DNA of 64,000 nucleotides from positions 158,219-222,218 of the forward strand of contig JAPWGK010000037.1 of the NCBI GenBank assembly GCA_029641185.1. Direction: 5' to 3'. Made by a program: the position numbers and the translations under genes. Below, in pieces: positions 46,374 through 60,469 of this stretch; the first letter of the stretch is position 1, and the number at the start of each line of letters is the position of its first letter. Under the pieces are notes generated by a model. It saw nothing but the letters and a program-made list of their open reading frames with translations, searched no databases and was not told where the DNA came from. This stretch comes from Pseudofabraea citricarpa (taxonomy: Eukaryota > Ascomycota > Leotiomycetes > Helotiales > Dermateaceae).

Positions 46374-49069
46374 CTAATATCTATCAATAATCCATTCTCG
46401 CTGCTCGTCCTTTGACATGCCTTTCATGAATTTTGCCTCGGCCTCCTTGACAGCAATGTATCTCGTGACAAACTCTTCACCCAGAAGCGAAATAAGTTCT
46501 TCATCTTCCGACAATGCCAAGATAGCTTCCTCCAAGCTTCCAGGTATCATTTCGTTAATCCCCAAAGATTTTCTGAAATTCACTTTCAAAAGTCCAGGAT
46601 CATCTTGACAGTCCTTCCAACGCATTGGTTCCTTGTCGATTACACCATTTGTGCCTGCGGATATGACAGCAGCCATGACGAAATACATATTTGCCAAACC
46701 ATCGATGCACTTGATCTCCCAGTGCGATCCTTCGATTTTTCGTAATGGCGTTTCACGATTCTGCGTACCCCATGTTACCCAGCGACCACCCGCCCAGCAA
46801 CCGTCAACCAGTCTATCGTAGCTAGTGAGATTGCTATAAGTGAAAGCTGTAATGGCTCGTAAATGCTTAAGTATACCTGCGTAAAATGCTTCATAAGCAT
46901 TTTGGTTTTGGCCCAGTGGGGTTGAGATTGATATGTGTGCGTGGCTAGCTGTGCCAGCCATATCAGTGAATGGCTTGGGTAACAAAGTGGCCCGCAAGCT
47001 ATACTTTGCTGCAACTGTCGTGATTATTTCTCTGGTTTGTAGCAAGGTATCCACTGCCCGCAATGGAGTGAAAGGAGGAAGAACAAATTCGTATTGGCCA
47101 GTGGCACTCTCGGGGTGAAATTGCTCGATATCAATCCCTGCTGTTGAGAGTATTGAAATGATCTCAGAGAGCATATCTATCATCTTGGAATCATGTAGAG
47201 CAAGGGAACTTGACCATGCATGACCCGAGGAATTGGATAATGGAGCATACTTGGAGTCGTTTCCCTCGCAAATTGACATGAAGACTATTTCAATCTCAAA
47301 GCCAACTAGAAATTCGAGACCATTTTCACGCGAGGTTTTCAAAGTTCGTCTTAAAAGTGACCGAGGACAGAGTAAAGATTCTCCATCGTCTAAGAATTTA
47401 CCCTGAACAGAGGCATATTCTTTCGACGGACCAACGCGCAGGGAAGAAAATACTGCTTGTAGTTTATACCTAACTCGATTAGCCTATAATATAAAAAAGT
47501 AAATGCAAGTGATAAAACTAGGCTTACTCTCCACTAGCTGTCACCCCTGGTATAATATGATCAACTTGAAGAAGTCCTAAACAGGATTTCGTGATTCCAA
47601 TTGATAGAGGGCCTTTAGCTAGGCTTTTGAGTGCGTGTTTGATGGGTACGATTCGTAGACGAGTCATGGCTGTAAAATCAGAGAATTGGAGGCGAAGAAA
47701 TTTGACATCAGGATGGCTTCTTGTAAGTTCGATCAAGATTGATAAATCAGAGGGCTCGGTACTTGAGCGAGATGGTATCAAAGGTCGGAGGGGCAAATTG
47801 AGATTGTAAATTTTGTTTGACGTAGTGAACATTATGTCTTGAACAACGCGGATTGCTTGGGGTATAGTCAGTGCTCTCGTTTGCACATAATTTGACAGAA
47901 CCTTATAACATTAGCAAAGGTACAAACTTATCTGATGCGGGTTGAATTCAAGAAAAGTTCCCTGTTCAATACGAATTGAAACTTACTTGTTCTAAAGCTT
48001 CTCTGATCTGAATGACGGCGAGTATGTATGTTTCCGGGAACCAGTGCCCGTCTGTACTCCAAAGAATTTTCTCCGAAGGACAAAATTCAAGAATTTCCCG
48101 AACAATCCTTTCTTGCCCATCTTTGCTTATCATAGGGAATACCTCGCCTATATCTGCATACACGTTTTCATAGACACTGGCAAGATATCCTGCCTCTTGG
48201 GTCCAGGGGTAACTAGAGTGTAATAAGACTATCGGGACAGTAGGATAGGTCTTGATGAATTCTTGTAGATAAGACGGCGACGAGCGATTGAGGGTAATGT
48301 CATTATCGCCGAGTCCGGTGTGAAACTGTAAGGGCTTTTTGAAATTGGCATCGGTATCTCGTATGAGCGCTGCTGCTTCGTGTACAAGATATGCATTCAA
48401 AGGAAGAAAGTCGAGTCTTTTGAATCCTTGTATACCCTGGGATTTTTGAGCCTTGAAAGTATCAAGAAGTGCAATCTTGAACTCTTCTTCAGATGGCTTA
48501 GTGGGGATATCAAGTCCGGTACGATAGCAGATGACAGATTTGAAGCCGACCACTTCTTTGTCGGCTATTGAACTTTCAATGGCTTCACAGAAGTCACGAA
48601 GAAGTCCACGGAATATCTCTTCGTGAGTTTGATTCAATCGAAGACGCTTGTCAATGATTTCTTCGGCCACTTTCTCGATTCTTACAATTCTCTTGCAAGC
48701 GCTTCTGGTCAAACGATCATGCCATTTATAATCGAAAACTTCATGCGTGCCATCTAAACCATCATCAACCAGAATAGTCTCAATTCCCTCCAGGCAACGT
48801 TTTGCCCAGATGTTGTCGGGCTTGCTCTTCTCCACTTCGATCGCTTTGCGGACATCATCCCACGTGGCTGGACATTCAAGGATTTCCGAGAGTTGTTGGA
48901 CAGCTCGAAGATGAGCCAATGTTGAGGGCGTATGCTTCATTGCATCACCCCCAGCTTCCGTGGTAATTGCCATGAGTTCATATTTATTCTGTGCTGATGG
49001 TATCAGCAAGGGATGCGCATGATTGTCGATGATAGGCGTGCTGTGAATTGCTTTGGTAAGGTCGTCCAT
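46374..49069 (-). CDS. FluG-like fusion: amidohydrolase plus glutamine-synthetase-like domain
   Basis: Exons 49069-47987, 47901-47528 and 47469-46374 give 850 residues. The N-terminal 360 or so residues form a metal-dependent amidohydrolase (IIDNHAHPLL near residue 13, LQFHTGLGDND, IVLLHSSYPW, ILWSTDGHWFPE). The C-terminal part is a type I glutamine-synthetase fold: GFEIEIVFM, FHPESATGQYEF, KPFTDMAGTASHAHIS and WGTQNRETPLRKI. This is the architecture of Aspergillus nidulans FluG, which makes or senses an extracellular sporulation signal. It may be a paralogue rather than the orthologue, since fungi carry several. It is divergent from the FMN dehydrogenase with a 503-bp gap. Confidence 0.9.
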
Positions 49070-49572
49070 TTTGAATCTTTGTGGGCTCCAACATGAATCT
49101 TTTCGCTCAGTCTCCTCCCCATTTATACCACGGCAAAAAGAACTTCAAATTTTACCAGAAGTGGGTGTGTAGGACCGGTGGAATAATGCTATCTTGTGCA
49201 ACAGTGGTGTCGCTCATAGCCTAGCGCTTATCTCAGTACATGTGACAAAACTGTTCCGATAAGGAAACCAAAGAGAAGACTGATTAGTCTGATTAACATG
49301 TCGTATATTACCTAGGTATGCTAATCTCATTTAGCATATGAACCAAGACCTCGAGGCTTCAATAGCCAAACCAAGCTTTTATGAAGAGAAAGTGTCCTCG
49401 ATTGTCACATGACCTATGACCTAATTGATGAGCATCCATAAACTGCCGATAATGATGATCTCATAGGAAATAAAGCCCGAGAATCGATACCCATAAGTAT
49501 ACAACAGGCATTCTTCCAAGACTTTTTGATCTATTGTCAGAGTTTGTTGTCCTTGTTACAATAGTTTTCAGC
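49070..49572. promoter_or_regulatory. Divergent promoter region, FluG-like and FMN-dehydrogenase genes
   Basis: 503 bp between two divergent start codons, short enough for shared control. A frame starting at a TTG near 49534 is not needed; the first ATG of the plus-strand gene is at 49573. Confidence 0.45.
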
Positions 49573-50241
49573 ATGTCGGATCCCAAGAACCCCAATATTC
49601 AAAGCCGAAGTACGCCCCAATGGGCACTTTACCAGCGAGAATTGATGTGGAAGGACAATACAGGGGAATTGCCGCCATTTAGTACTGATCCGGGCGCTCT
49701 CGAGGATCTCGCAAAGAAAACTCTCACGCTCGGGGGCTGGTATTATGCATCTTCCAATGCAGGCCAATCCCTCACTCACCTTGCGAACCGACAAGCATTT
49801 TACCGCCATCGGATAATCCCACGCATGCTCGTCGACACCAACCAACGAGATACAACGACAGAAATTTTCGGCCATAAAGTCAGTGCTCCTATAGGGTTTG
49901 CACCTATCGGAATCAACAAAATTTACCATCCCCTCGGCGAGCTTCCTGTCGCCAAAGTGGCCAAGGAGCTGAACTTACCATATTACCTCTCAACAGCTGG
50001 AAGCAATGCTATTGAAGATGTAGGAAAAGCGAACGGTGATGGGCCAAGATTCTTTCAATTGTATATGCCGCACGATGACGAGCTGACGAGATCATTACTC
50101 CAACGAGCTTATGACAGTGGATTTACCGCATATATACTCACATTAGATACATGGCAATTGGCTTGGCGACACAATGATGAGGTAATATCAAATTATGCCT
50201 TCTATTATAGTATTAGTAGACTTCGGTATAAGTACCTATAG
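49573..50241 (+). pseudogene. FMN-dependent alpha-hydroxy-acid dehydrogenase, 3' part lost at AT-rich block
   Basis: From ATG 49573 the frame codes the first half of a lactate 2-monooxygenase/glycolate-oxidase-type flavoenzyme: LANRQAFYRHRIIPRML, VSAPIGFAPIG, LSTAGSNAIEDV, RFFQLYMPHDDE and ILTLDTWQLAWRHND. It ends after 222 codons, whereas the family is about 350-420 residues, so the second half with the catalytic His/Arg region is absent. The last readable stretch, SNYAFYYSIS, looks like the family's SNYAFYRGIG with only C-to-T and G-to-A changes. The frame then meets a TAG inside the AT-extreme sequence. The 3' half was thus displaced by an insertion or mutated beyond recognition, and any remaining product should be inactive. 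Confidence 0.8.
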
Positions 50242-50499
50242 GTCGGGTTTTATTATTTTAAAATAACCCGCGGGTACCTATAGGGTAGGTTATAATTTTT
50301 AGGAAAAACCTAACTTATAAGGCGGGTACTTATAGGTATTTATAGTATTATACTAATTAGTATAATAATTACTTAAAGATATAACTTAGATATAAAAAAG
50401 AGAATAATTTATTTCTAGTATATTTTATTAGTTTAACTAGACTAAAATATAATTATTATTTCTAAGTAATCTAATTTTCTTTATTATTAACTTATAATC

Positions 50500-50615
50500 T
50501 CTTATTCTTATTATTCTTATTATTCTTTTTATTCTTTTTATTCTTATTATTCTTATTATTCTTATTATTTTTATCGTTCTTATCGTTTTTATTATTCTTC
50601 TTATTCTTATTATTA
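50500..50615. repeat. TTATTC-type simple repeat tract
   Basis: A run of about 110 nt made of TTATTC and TTATTCTT words with few exceptions, inside the AT-rich block. Probably derived by mutation from a repeated codon or microsatellite. Confidence 0.8.
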
Positions 50616-53600
50616 TTATAATAATTAGAATCTTAATAACTAGAGTTAAATAAATTATTATTATAATTAGAATAAAATTCTTAATAATTTTACTTAGAAT
50701 AATAACTTAGAAATTAAACTAAAGATAAAGTTAGAGAATATAAGTTATTATTAGATAGATTATTATTTTAAGATAATAGCCTAGAAATAATACTTAGTTA
50801 TTTAATTATTATAAGATTAATATAAAGATAACTTATAAAAAAGAAGAATTATAAGAGCGTTTATCTAATAAACGTATTCTTAGCTTAATAGAAAAGTTAA
50901 ACTAAGTATAAGTAATATTATAATAAATAAGTTATCTAATAAATAATATAACTTACTATTAAGTATTATTTTTACTAGTAATAAGAATATAACTAGGATT
51001 ATAATAAGATTTAGGTATATAACTAAAAAGAGATTAACTAAGATTATTATAAGATTAATATTAACTTACGCCTTAATATTACTTTTATTAAGATCGAAAA
51101 AGCTAGTTATATTCTTATAAAATTAATATAATATTTTTATATCTTTTTATATAATTATAATATATTTAATATAAATTATAAGAAGGTTAATATCTAAGAA
51201 TAAGTTAATAATTAATTATTATAAAAATTAATAAATAAAAAAGCTTATTTTTAAACTTTATAATAAATATAAATTTAGTAATTTTTTATATTATCTTAAG
51301 CGTAATATATTATATATAATAACTAGGATAAATATCTTTTATAATTTCTCTAATAATTTTCTAAAATAAAAGTTAAGAGAAGAAAAGATTATATAATTTT
51401 TAATACTAATAAATATTATAAAAAGTAATAGCTATAATTATATTAGTAAAAATAATAATTAAAATAATAATTAACTTACTTTTAGACTTCTAATAATAAG
51501 GCTTTTTAATTTTTAGGGTTATAAGAATTATTTTATTATCTAAAATAATCTTATAAGGTATTTTAATAGTTATACGTTTTTTATATATAATAGCTTTTAT
51601 AATCTTTAATATTTTCGGTTTATAATATATTATAATACTAGGGAAGATTAATATAATAATTAATATATTATTAATCGGGAAATAATATATTATAATAATA
51701 TAAAAAGAGGTTTATAATTATTAAGAGATTACGTAATTAAGATAATATTATTAGTAATAATAATAAGAAAAGCAAAGAAAAATATACTAAAATTATAGAT
51801 AATAATAATTATTTAATTAGCTTATATAAATTATATATTTTACTTTTTACTTATAATAATTTTAATATTTAAACTTTAATCTTATAACTATTATAATTTT
51901 ATATTATAATTTAGTAATTATACTTATTAATATCTTACTTTAATACTTATTTTATATTAATTATTATATTAATTAATATTAGTAATAATATCTTTTAATC
52001 TTATATCTTAATAATATAACCTAAAATATAAAATATTAATAAAGCTTAGTAATAATCCTTATATAATAAAAGCTCGTATACGAAATATTAGTTTTATTAG
52101 CTATAAAGTAATAATTAATAGGATAAAAAAAGTAAATATAATTACTAAGATATATATTAAAAAGAAACTTAAGTTAACTCCTAGTTTTTAAGCTATTTTA
52201 GATATAAGAAAAAAAACTTTTTTAGACTAATATAACTAGGATATTTAAAATAATTAATAAATTTATAATAATTATTATAATAATTAATATTAATATAAAT
52301 AAGAATTTATAAAAGAAAATATATATTACTATTAATCTAAGATCTAGTTAAATCTATTTATAATAATATAAATACGATTATTTTAAACCTAAGAGCTAGT
52401 AAAAATTAAAAGAATAATACTAGTAATAATAATAAAAAGAATTATATTTATTAAGTAAATAAAGCGAATAATTTTATTATATTAAAAGATAAAAGAAAAT
52501 TAAATAAAAATATTTTATCTAAGAAAAATAACTTAGTAATTTTATTTCCTAACTCTAAAATTATATTATATTAATCTTTATATTAGTTATTTACTTATTA
52601 AGTAATCTACTTATAATAGCTTTACTAGAATAAAATATATAAAAGCTTTTCCTAAAAATATAAGAGTTTATTATTATAAAGTTATTATATTCTTAATTCG
52701 TCTAAGATTTAGGTTTTATATAAATCGATTATATAAAAAAAATATCTTAAAACTAGTAAAATAATAGCTTATAAATAAAGATTTTTTATCTTTTATAATT
52801 AAATCTAAAAATATTTTAAGATTTATTAGTATCTAGATAAATATATAATCTTCTTATAATAATTTTTATAATAATTATTAATTTATTTAGAGTTAATATA
52901 TATAACTTCTTAGTAGAAAGCTTTTTTATAAGTAATAAAAAGGCGATTATAATAAATCTCTTATTTTAGGTACCTAAAATAATTAAGAATAATAAAGATC
53001 CGAACTAATTATAATTACTAGGTTTTACTTTTATATAATCGGACGATTTAATATAAGATATAATAATTCTAAAAAATAATAAAAGATTTTAATAGGCTTT
53101 TATAATAATATAATATAAAGTTCCTTAGTTCTTAATTTTTTTATTTTTTAAATTAATCGAAAAAAAAATAGATTTTTTATATCTTAGATTATTAATTAAA
53201 AAATAATAAATTTTATAATAATAAAAAACCTCGATTTATAATAAATTATTATAAGGTTAATATAATAAGTAATATATTTTATATAATTATAAAAGTTATC
53301 TTTCTTTAAAATTAAATAAATACTAATAAATCTATAACTTTAGTAATAAATTTTTTTAATAAGTATAATTATATAACTAGAAAGCTAGAAATTATCTTAT
53401 TTTATTTTATAATTTATAAAATAATTCTAAGTTAAGGTTAATTAATTATTTAAATAATTATATTTTCTATTATTAAGAAATATTACTTAGTAATTATAAT
53501 ATTTCTAATATTTAATTCGAATTTATAAGAATAAATTTTTACTTAAACTTTAATTAAAGTTTTAAGTACGAGCTAAAACGTTTTACTAATAAGTAATATA

Positions 53601-53787
53601 ATTATTTCTTATATTTTTATTTACTTAGTTATAAACGAATTTTTATTTTTCGTATTTATTATTTTATAATCTTATAATTATTTATTTTTATTTAAACTTT
53701 ATTCTAAGTAAAAATAATAAAAGATAAGATATTTAAGTAATTAATATTAGTTATAAGAACTTTAAGAAATTCTTTTATTAATTATTA

Positions 53788-53893
53788 TTATTACTTTTAT
53801 CTTAAATTATTATTTTTATCTTAAATTATTACTTTTATCTTAAATTATTACTTTTATCTTAAATTATTACTTTTATCTTAAATTATTACTTCT
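53788..53893. repeat. 19-nt tandem repeat, about 5.6 copies
   Basis: The unit TTAAATTATTACTTTTATC repeats in tandem with only one or two differences. It stands out because most of the surrounding block is diverged, so the array must be younger than, or equally hit by, the mutation process. Confidence 0.85.
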
Positions 53894-56800
53894 ACTTATT
53901 TAGAATTATATTATTAATTTACTAGATTTTAACTAAAATATCTTCTTTTACTTTTAAGTCTACTAATAACCTTTTAACCGAACTTACTTAGATTAAGAAA
54001 AAAGAAAGTTATTTTTATTTTAATAATAATTCTAGAGAAAGTTTTTTATTTTAATAAAATAATATTAACTAAGTTTAAAATAATATACTTTAAAATAATA
54101 ATATAAAATAAGGTTTTTCTAAAAAGATCTTAAAATCTTAGATCTTATTTTCTAAAGCTATAAATTATTATTCTAGGTTACTTATAATTATTTATAAACT
54201 TTATTTTATATAACTTATTTATTTAAGTTTAAGAAATACTAGTATTATTATTTTTCTAAATTATTTAAAATCTTTAAAATATAAGAAGAAAATTAATCTA
54301 TTAAAATAACTTTTAATTAAGTATATTTTCTAAAACTAGGTATATTTTTTTCTAATTAATATAAGATTAATATAAAATCTAAAATTTCTTATTAACTTAT
54401 TACTTATATTAAAGATATTTATTATTATTATAATAAGATTATATACTTGATTTTATTACTTTCTTTACTTTTATAAGAAGTTATTATTATCTTAAGTATT
54501 ATTATATAAGGGTTTTATAAGTACTCTTTAAGCGCTCTAGGAGTTATATATTATTATTTATATTTTATAACTATAATTAATTAATTACTTCTTTTATCTT
54601 TTATCTTTATAATTATTAATTTAATTACTAAATATATCTTATATATAATTATATATATTATATTAGTTATTAGTTATATTTATAATATTATAAATTCGAA
54701 TACGCCTTAATATTTATTATCTTATTATATTAGTAACCTATATAGAAACTTTAAATAATAATAGATATAAACTAAATCGTAACTTATAATATTAATATAA
54801 TAAGCTTATTTAGTATTAACCTTTAATAATAAGCTAAGCTCTTAAAATATTTAAAGTATAATTATACGATTACTAATAGAAGTAATTAAAGACGTTAAAA
54901 CTTATAAATATAATCGGTTATTAAATATATAAGGTATTAATCTAAGTCGTTTTATAAGCTAAATACTTAATAATAAATATAAAAGATAATACTAGAGTAC
55001 TTAAGAGATTAAGAACTTATAATAGATAATAAGTAATAATTAGAATAATATAATAATATAAAAGTTAAAGTTCTTAGGAAGATAAAATAACTAGAATAAT
55101 AAAAATATTAGGAGAATTAAAAACTTATAAGAGATAAAAGATAATTATAATTATAGGAATATATAACTTTAAGGGTTATCTAAAGATATATAAGTATATA
55201 TATTACTAGAAGTATTAAGATTACTATTAGAATAATAGAGATATATTTTTATAAGTCTTAGTCTAAGTAAAAGATATAATATCTAAAGTTAAAGGAAAAT
55301 TAAAAGAAATATTATAATAATAAATATTAAGGAGATCCTAAGAGCTAAAAACTAAAGGGATATAAGACTCTAGTATTTCTATTTATAAATAATAATTTTA
55401 AGAAATAACTTTAATCTTAGTATAAGTATAAAGCGAGTAATTATATTAGACTAAGCGAGGTTTTACTAAAAGCTTAGGCTAAGATAAAAGAACTCCTAAT
55501 TAATACTAGTAGATATAAATTATACTTAAAGCTAGAAAATATAAGAGGATAAGAGAAGTAATATATTATTATATTAGAAAGAAGACTAGTTAATTAGTTA
55601 TTTATTTATTTATTTTTAGTTTTTAGTTTATTAATAAAATTTATATTATTTATATTATTATTTATTTTTTAGTTAACTTTATAAGATAAATATTACTTAC
55701 GATTTAGTATAAATATTCCTTTAATTTATTAAGGTTATTATAAAGATTATATTTATTATAATAATATCTTAATAAGAAGATAATATTCTTAAGTTTAAAT
55801 CTTAATTATCTTTTATTTATATTAAGTTTCTTATAATAATAAGTCTAATATAAAGAATATATAAGAATCGAAGTTATTCGCTTATCTAATATCTAATTAA
55901 AAATATAATATTAGGACTTTCTAAAACTTAGGACCTAGGCTCTAGAATATAAACGAAACTAAGTTTAAATACTTAAATAAGAAATTAATTATCTTAGAAA
56001 AAGCCTAAGAGTAAATAAAAAGTATAATATAACTAATAAAATAAAAGTATAAAAGTAATAAAATAATAGCTACTTATTTCTAAGAAAGTTAATATAAAAA
56101 AAATAAATCTTATATTATATTTAATTATAATATTAATTTTATTTTTCTAGAAATATATAATAAAAGTAAATAATAGAAACTTAGAAGTAAAACTTTCTTA
56201 TTTAGATTATACTAATAAATATATATAGTTTTAAGTTATTTCTTTTATATCTAATATTTTAATAATATAAGACTAAGAGGGATTTAATTTTATCTTATAA
56301 CTTACTCCTTAAAATTATATATTATATATATATAAAAGGTAAATATTTAAGTAAAATAAAAGTCTTAAACGTTTAGCTAAAAAAACTTTTACTTAGTTTT
56401 TCTAATTATTTTATAATTTATAACTTATTATTATCTTATTTAATTCTCTTTTAATATTTACTTAGTATTTAACTTAAGCTTATATAACTTTAATCTAATA
56501 CTATAATATTATCTTAAGAATACTCTCTTATTATTAGCTTTTCTCTCTTACTTATTCCTTCTTATAAATAAAAATAAAAAAAGAAAAAAAAGCTTTTAAT
56601 ATTTTCTCTAGACTTATTAAGCTTAGGAATCTTACCTAATATAAAAGTTCCTAGTAAAAAAGAAAAATAAATAATTATTTAGCTTAAGATAATATATAAA
56701 ATTATATAAGTTATTTTAAAAGTTCGCTTTCTTAGCTTTATTAATATTCCTCTTTTTAAAAAAATAAAAGCTATTAAATTTATCTAATATTATAAATAAA

Positions 56801-59800
56801 TAATACTTAATAAAAGTTTCTCTAATACTAAGTTAATTTTTAAATACTTTAATTATTATTACTTATTAGTTCGTTTTTATACTAAAGTATTAGATAATTT
56901 TAAGTAAAGAAATTAGGTTACCTTTAAGAAAATATTCCTAAAAAAATAAGCTAATTATAATTTTAAGTAATTTTAATATACGATTAAATTCTTAAATACT
57001 TTAGTTAATTATTTAAAAGAAGATATAACTAAAATCTTAGAATTCCTAAAGATATATAAGCTAAGCTTTAAGCGATTACTTAGTAATAGTTAACTAAGCT
57101 CTTATAAATAAATATATAAGCTTTTTTCTAGCTTTTCTAAAGATTATATTCTTATTATTATAAAAAAAAAGAAAATTAAATATAATAAACTAAGAATTTT
57201 TATATTTACTAAAATCTATAAGTTTACTAAAACTTATACTTAAGCTAAAAAAAATCTTACTTATTTACTTAAATAAAATAATAATAATATTATTATTATT
57301 AATAAGCTATTAGACTTTTAATTATATAATAATCTAAATAAAACCTTTAATCTAATTATACTTTTTATACTAATAGTTAATAATCTTATATAAACTATTA
57401 TAACTCTTAGTATAATACTTAATAATATAATTACGAAAATATAAGCCTCTAAAGCGACTTTTAATTATAATAAGATTAATAATATTACTAATATAATAGC
57501 TAAGATATTATTAGAAAATCGTATTACCTTTAAGATTATTATAATTAAATATTAGAAAGAAAAAGATAAGTTATCTATTATTACTAGTAAAAGTAATATT
57601 AAAGTTAATATATTAGAGATCGAGTTTTATAATAATAAGCTAAAATTACTTAAATAATATAATAACTATAATATTAAAGAAAAGATTAATAAAATATATT
57701 ATATAATAGAAGCGTATAATTATAAGTATAACTCGAGTTATATAATAGATATAAATCCTAGTATTAGTATTTATATTAATATTTTATAGACTAGCTATTA
57801 ATAGTTTAATTTTATAGATTAAGATTATATATATTAGTATTATAATAAACGCTTTTATTTCTCTAGTAATTATTTAATATTTATCTATTATATAAAAGTT
57901 AAAATTATTTATAAAAATAAAAGTAATAGCTAGGTATATCTTAGATTTATAAGATTTAATTTAATATTCTTCTAGAAGATTAAGATATCTTAAGATATTC
58001 TTATAAAAGAATAATATTTATATTATAATAATAATAAAATCTCTTATTATAATCGATTTAAGGCTTTTTAGCTTAAGAAGAATATAAAAACTAAATTTAA
58101 TATTAATATTAAGGTAAGTAAATATAAGTTTACTAAGATCTATAAGTATAAGAAGAAAGATATTATAATTAATTTTATTAATATATAAGATAATATTATA
58201 GCTTTTTAGTATATAATATTAATTACTAAATTTAAAGAAAAATTAAATTCCTATTATTAGTTATAATTAATTATAATAAATAAAAATAATAAGATTAAGT
58301 AAATTATATTTAATATTCTTATTATTATACTTATAAGCCTAAGAGATACCCTAGTAATTACTAATACTTCTAGGAAAACTAAGTTAAATATAAGTATCTA
58401 AAAGAATACTAAGAAGTTAGAGAAAACTATTAAGTTTATTACTCTAATATCTAGAATTATAAATTTAAATATTTTAGAGTAAATATTTTACTAATATAAA
58501 TTAATTAATACTAAGATATCTAAGTATAATAAAAAGCTTCTAAGTACTTAGGAAACTTTTATTAAGGATTTAATATAACTAAGCTTAGATAATAATAAAA
58601 CCTTAGAAGCTACTAAAGCTAAAAAGAAAAAAAAATATAAGCCTTATATCTTATAAGCTAAGATACTTAAAGTATAATATATTATTATAAATTAAACGAT
58701 TATACTTATATATAAATAAGCTTTTATCTTTAATTAAATAAACCTAGCTTAAGTTATAAGTATTAGCTATTATTAACTTCTAAGTAATACGATTTAAATT
58801 AATATACTAAAAGTTAAAGAGTTAGGATTTTATATAAGTATAAGCTTCCTTATATAAAATATAATTACTAGAGTTAATATTTTATTATATTATATTAATA
58901 GCTTATACTTATTAGTTATTATTTATAGCTATAATAATTAGAAGTTAATATAAGTAATAGGTATAATAAATATAAGTACTAAGATTAATATTATAACTTA
59001 TAATATTTAAAGAAAAATTAATCTTAGTATTAGAAAAAAAAAAAATCTTATAGCTATTAATTATAAGAAAATATCTTAAGTAATTCTTAAGGTTTATAAT
59101 AATATAAAATTAGATATTAGTAATATATAAGTAATCTTATATATTTATATAATATAATAATTAAGCTATAACTTAATACTTAGGTAATCTTTTATATATA
59201 AGATAAAAGTAAGCTTAAAATAAAACTTAAAGAAAAACTATAAGATATAAATTATAACTAATAATAATATTAATAAGATTAAGCTTTTATATCTTTATAT
59301 TATCGCTTATAAGTTTAAGACCTAAGTAATATAATAATAAAATCTAGAAGATAACTTAGATTTTAGGAGTAACTTAAAAAACTAGATATTAATCTATTAT
59401 AAAAGAAATAAGTTAAAAGATATATAAATAAACCTCTTAAATATATATAAGGAATTTTACTAAAAGAGAAGAAAGATAAGCTTAATATAAGAAAGATAAT
59501 AAAAGATTATAATATATCTATAAATAAAAACGTAAATAAAAAGACTAATATTTTATTATATTTATTATTAAAATAAAAGAAATATAAGAAGATTTAAGGA
59601 ATACTTAAGCTAAATTATAAGCTTAAGAAAGTTTTCTTAGTTAAAGCTCTAAGACTTAAGAAAGCTTAATAAATATTTATTAGAAGCTTATTAAATATTT
59701 TATTAGTTCTCTTAGAAATCTTAATACTAGAAAATAAGCCTAAGGTACTTAAGAGTAAAAGAATAATAAAAGTAACTTTATAAAATCTTTTTTTCCTAAA

Positions 59801-60469
59801 AAGCGGTTTATATATTATTAGTCTTAAAAGGCTATTAAGATTATAAGTATTTTATAAAAATATAATATTCTCTTTTTTTAAGATAAAATATAAAAAGAAA
59901 ATCTCGACTTTTTATAAGCGAAAAACCTAAAAAACGAAACTTATAAATCTTAGAAAAGATATAAAAGTTAAATTATTTAGTTTTAATAATTAAAAGAAAG
60001 TTATTAAGTTAATAAAAAAACTATTATTTATTCTAGGTTCTTATAATAATTAATTTAAGCTATAATATACGAAGTTTCTAAAGGGCTAAAAACTTATACT
60101 AGAAAGAATATAAGGCTTATTTATAAGTAATATATTAATCTTAAAAGAGAAAAAGATATTCTAAGAGATATTTTATAATAAGAAAAAAATATTTTTATTC
60201 GATTAATTAAAAAAAGAACTTATAAAGCTAAAAGTTATAAAATTATAAGAGATTAAGATAATATTATATAAAATATAATAAATATAAAATTTTCCGATTA
60301 TTAAGAGATTTTATAAGATTATATATAAGATAATAAGCGAGTATATTACTAATAATATACTAGAAAGCTATTATAAGTTATATAAAAACCTATAGTTCTT
60401 AGTTATAAAAGAAAAGTTAAATAAATATAAACTTATAAGTATTATTATAAAATATAATATAATAATAAT

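Noticed and set aside
53788..53893. CRISPR-like array
   Set aside because: Units are directly adjacent without spacers, and the genome is eukaryotic.
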